Assembly: GCA_046758845.1 (NCBI GenBank)
Contig: JBHIBA010000209.1
Location: forward strand, 1 to 8,143
Direction of reading: 5' to 3'
From: JBHIBA01 sp046758845
GTDB taxonomy: Bacteria; UBA8248; JACPRG01; G963555815
DNA: 8,143 nt
The notes under the pieces are model-generated. The model was not told the origin of the DNA, did no database searches, and worked only from the letters and a program-made list of their open reading frames with translations. The position numbers and the translations under genes are program-made. Positions 7,604-8,143 of this stretch are shown here, one piece after another; positions within the stretch are counted from its first letter, which is position 1, and each line of letters opens with the position of its first letter.

Positions 7604-7628
7604 AAGTGTGTTATGCAGAAGCCATATA
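7604..7628 (+). repeat. Imperfect 25-bp direct repeat, copy 1
   Basis: This 25-base segment matches 7724-7748 at 22 of 25 positions, exactly 120 bases away. The conserved core is AGAAGCCATATA (7617-7628), preceded by GTGTTAT. Similarity can be carried a few bases further with a one-base gap (ATATATCA versus ATATAATCA). It could be a duplicated regulatory or recombination site, or the remnant of a local duplication. Confidence 0.6.
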
Positions 7629-7723
7629 TCACCCCACGCCATCCGCGCATTTGTCATACTGGGCAGTATTCGAAGGACTTATAGCAATTCCGGCCTTGTG
7701 TGTTCTACCTTACCCATGCGACG

Positions 7724-7748
7724 AAGGGTGTTATAGAGAAGCCATATA
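7724..7748 (+). repeat. Imperfect 25-bp direct repeat, copy 2
   Basis: Second copy of the segment at 7604-7628, with three mismatches. Its right end runs into TATAAT (7745-7750), 38 bases before the phosphatase-like start codon, so this copy may carry or border a promoter for that gene. Confidence 0.6.
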
Positions 7749-7750
7749 AT
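7745..7750 (+). promoter_or_regulatory. Possible -10 element for the phosphatase-like gene
   Basis: A perfect TATAAT lies 38 bases before ATG 7789. No good -35 hexamer is found 16-18 bases upstream (CGAAGG and neighbours) and there is no extended -10 TG, so this is only a half-supported promoter. No Shine-Dalgarno precedes ATG 7789; transcription from here would leave a leader of about 30 bases. Confidence 0.22.
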
Positions 7751-7788
7751 CATTGTTAGGCGTCTTACGTCGCGCGCTCGCAACCGAT

Positions 7789-8103
7789 ATGAATGTCCTG
7801 ATTGTCTGTTGTGGAAACACCTGTCGGAGTCCGATGGCTGAAGCGATTGCTCAAAAGCTACTCGGAGATACTGCCACGGTTCAAAGTGCTGGCACGGAAA
7901 CAACCGAAGGGTTATCCGCCACGAGAGAAGCAATCACTGTCATGCACGAAATGGGATTTGATATTCGCAACCACCGTTCCCGCGACATCGAGCATCTTGA
8001 TTTGGCCGAATTTAGTCGGATCATTGCGATGACACCGGCGATCGCATCGCGACTTCGGACGTTGGGTGTTGAATCCCAGAGATATCACCGAGCTAGCTTC
8101 TAA
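7789..8103 (+). CDS. Low-molecular-weight protein-tyrosine phosphatase / arsenate reductase-like protein, C-terminally truncated
   Basis: LMW-PTP-fold protein, a family that removes phosphate from phosphotyrosine or phosphoarginine or, in some branches, reduces arsenate. From ATG 7789 (104 aa) it starts directly with the core strand and P-loop: NVLIVCCGNTCRSPMAEAI, with CX5R formed by C7 and R13 and followed by S14. VQSAGTETTEG (31-41), GFDIRNHRSRDIEHLDL (56-72) and FSRIIAMTPAIA (75-86) follow the family in order. Full-length members have about 140-160 residues and a C-terminal Asp-Pro segment with the general-acid Asp; this is missing. After LGVESQR the frame gives YHRASF and stops, while skipping one base gives ITELASKGV, a better family continuation, before a stop at 8111. 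So this is probably a frameshifted, decaying gene or a sequence error. The in-frame TTG at 7753 is a less likely start. No ars gene or tyrosine-kinase gene is nearby. Confidence 0.8.
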   Translation: MNVLIVCCGNTCRSPMAEAIAQKLLGDTATVQSAGTETTEGLSATREAITVMHEMGFDIRNHRSRDIEHLDLAEFSRIIAMTPAIASRLRTLGVESQRYHRASF

Positions 8104-8143
8104 AGGTGTGTAAAAAGGGAAAAGGCGGTGTACCCTTCCTGGT
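8104..8143. other. Window end, possible edge of a repeat or mobile element
   Basis: After the truncated phosphatase, purine-rich AAAAAGGGAAAAGG (8112-8125) is followed by CCCTTCC (8133-8139), giving an imperfect stem (GGAA..GG / CC.TTCC). The phosphatase-like frame ends here without its normal C-terminus. This could be an element boundary, but the window stops too soon to tell. Confidence 0.2.

Larger units (their letters stand above)
7366..7749 (+). pseudogene. Possible hypothetical ORF interrupted by one in-frame TGA
   Basis: From ATG 7366 (GGGGAG five bases upstream) the frame reads 15 codons, beginning MRVLIPSLHDVFF, meets TGA at 7411-7413, then stays open for 111 more codons to TAA at 7747-7749. 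The second part includes GGEIVFIGQEERGGPAFALK and two related segments, VCYAEAIYH and GCYREAI, the latter at the very end; they come from the direct repeat, whose 120-bp offset keeps frame. I recognise no domain. It may be a gene broken by a nonsense change, a short leader peptide followed by noncoding DNA, or chance openness. Selenocysteine at the TGA is possible in principle, but I see no convincing SECIS hairpin just downstream. Treat as tentative. Confidence 0.2.
7191..7788. other. Gene-poor region with shifted base composition
   Basis: About 600 bases without a convincing gene. Base composition is visibly less G/C-rich than the genes to the left. It holds a small possible stem GGCAT/ATGCC near 7279-7297, a Shine-Dalgarno-like GGGGAG at 7355-7360 before ATG 7366, a frame interrupted by one TGA (7366-7749, listed separately), a possible nested fold with arms 7431-7436/7475-7480 and 7455-7458/7466-7469, and an imperfect direct repeat at 7604 and 7724. 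A competing open frame exists on the minus strand (7336-7650), which weakens coding claims on either strand. Most likely this is intergenic or decaying accessory DNA. Confidence 0.6.

Noticed and set aside
7336..7650. Minus-strand open frame of 104 codons
   Set aside because: No recognisable domain and no clear ribosome site. It overlaps the plus-strand frame; its existence mainly shows how easily frames stay open here.
7740..7800. Integron cassette boundary, from GTTAGGC at 7755-7761 shortly before the phosphatase start
   Set aside because: The seven bases fit the attC core, but no matching RYYYAAC partner is found in the 150 bases upstream and no inner paired arms are visible, so there is no attC site.

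Overview
The window is high-GC bacterial DNA (codon third positions are strongly G/C through most genes). The solute-binding protein has a cleavable Sec signal without a lipobox, and an oxygen-dependent HemY-type protoporphyrinogen oxidase is present. This suits a Gram-negative, oxygen-exposed bacterium of the kind found among deltaproteobacterial-type, NC10 or Nitrospirota soil and sediment lineages. The sequence alone does not fix the phylum.

Positions 27-4720 (+) hold a compact four-gene operon for a complete BMP/PnrA-family ABC importer: periplasmic binding protein, fused double ATPase, and two different inner-membrane permeases. The last three genes abut or overlap (TGA directly followed by ATG at 2709; ATGA overlap at 3782), so they are probably translationally coupled. 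The binding protein captures a small solute, the two permeases form the channel, and the ATPase drives transport. The family usually carries nucleosides, but the substrate here is not proven.

Positions 4750-5514 (-) hold a cyclase-family metal hydrolase (kynurenine-formamidase-like fold) with its full metal-binding motif. It converges on the importer operon with 29 bp between the stop codons. A role on the imported compound is possible but is inference only.

Positions 5515-5756 form a divergent gap with a clear 9-bp inverted repeat ahead of the next gene. Positions 5757-7190 (+) encode the HemY-type oxidase of haem synthesis, which stands alone without other hem genes in view.

From 7191 to the end the character changes: base composition drops toward balanced, a stretch of about 600 bp has no convincing gene, and it contains an imperfect 25-bp direct repeat 120 bp apart and an open frame interrupted by a single TGA. 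A low-molecular-weight protein-tyrosine-phosphatase/arsenate-reductase-like gene (7789-8103) follows, which loses its C-terminal third, apparently through a one-base frameshift. This end looks like accessory or decaying DNA. No clearly new multi-gene system is visible; the most unusual material is in 7191-8143.
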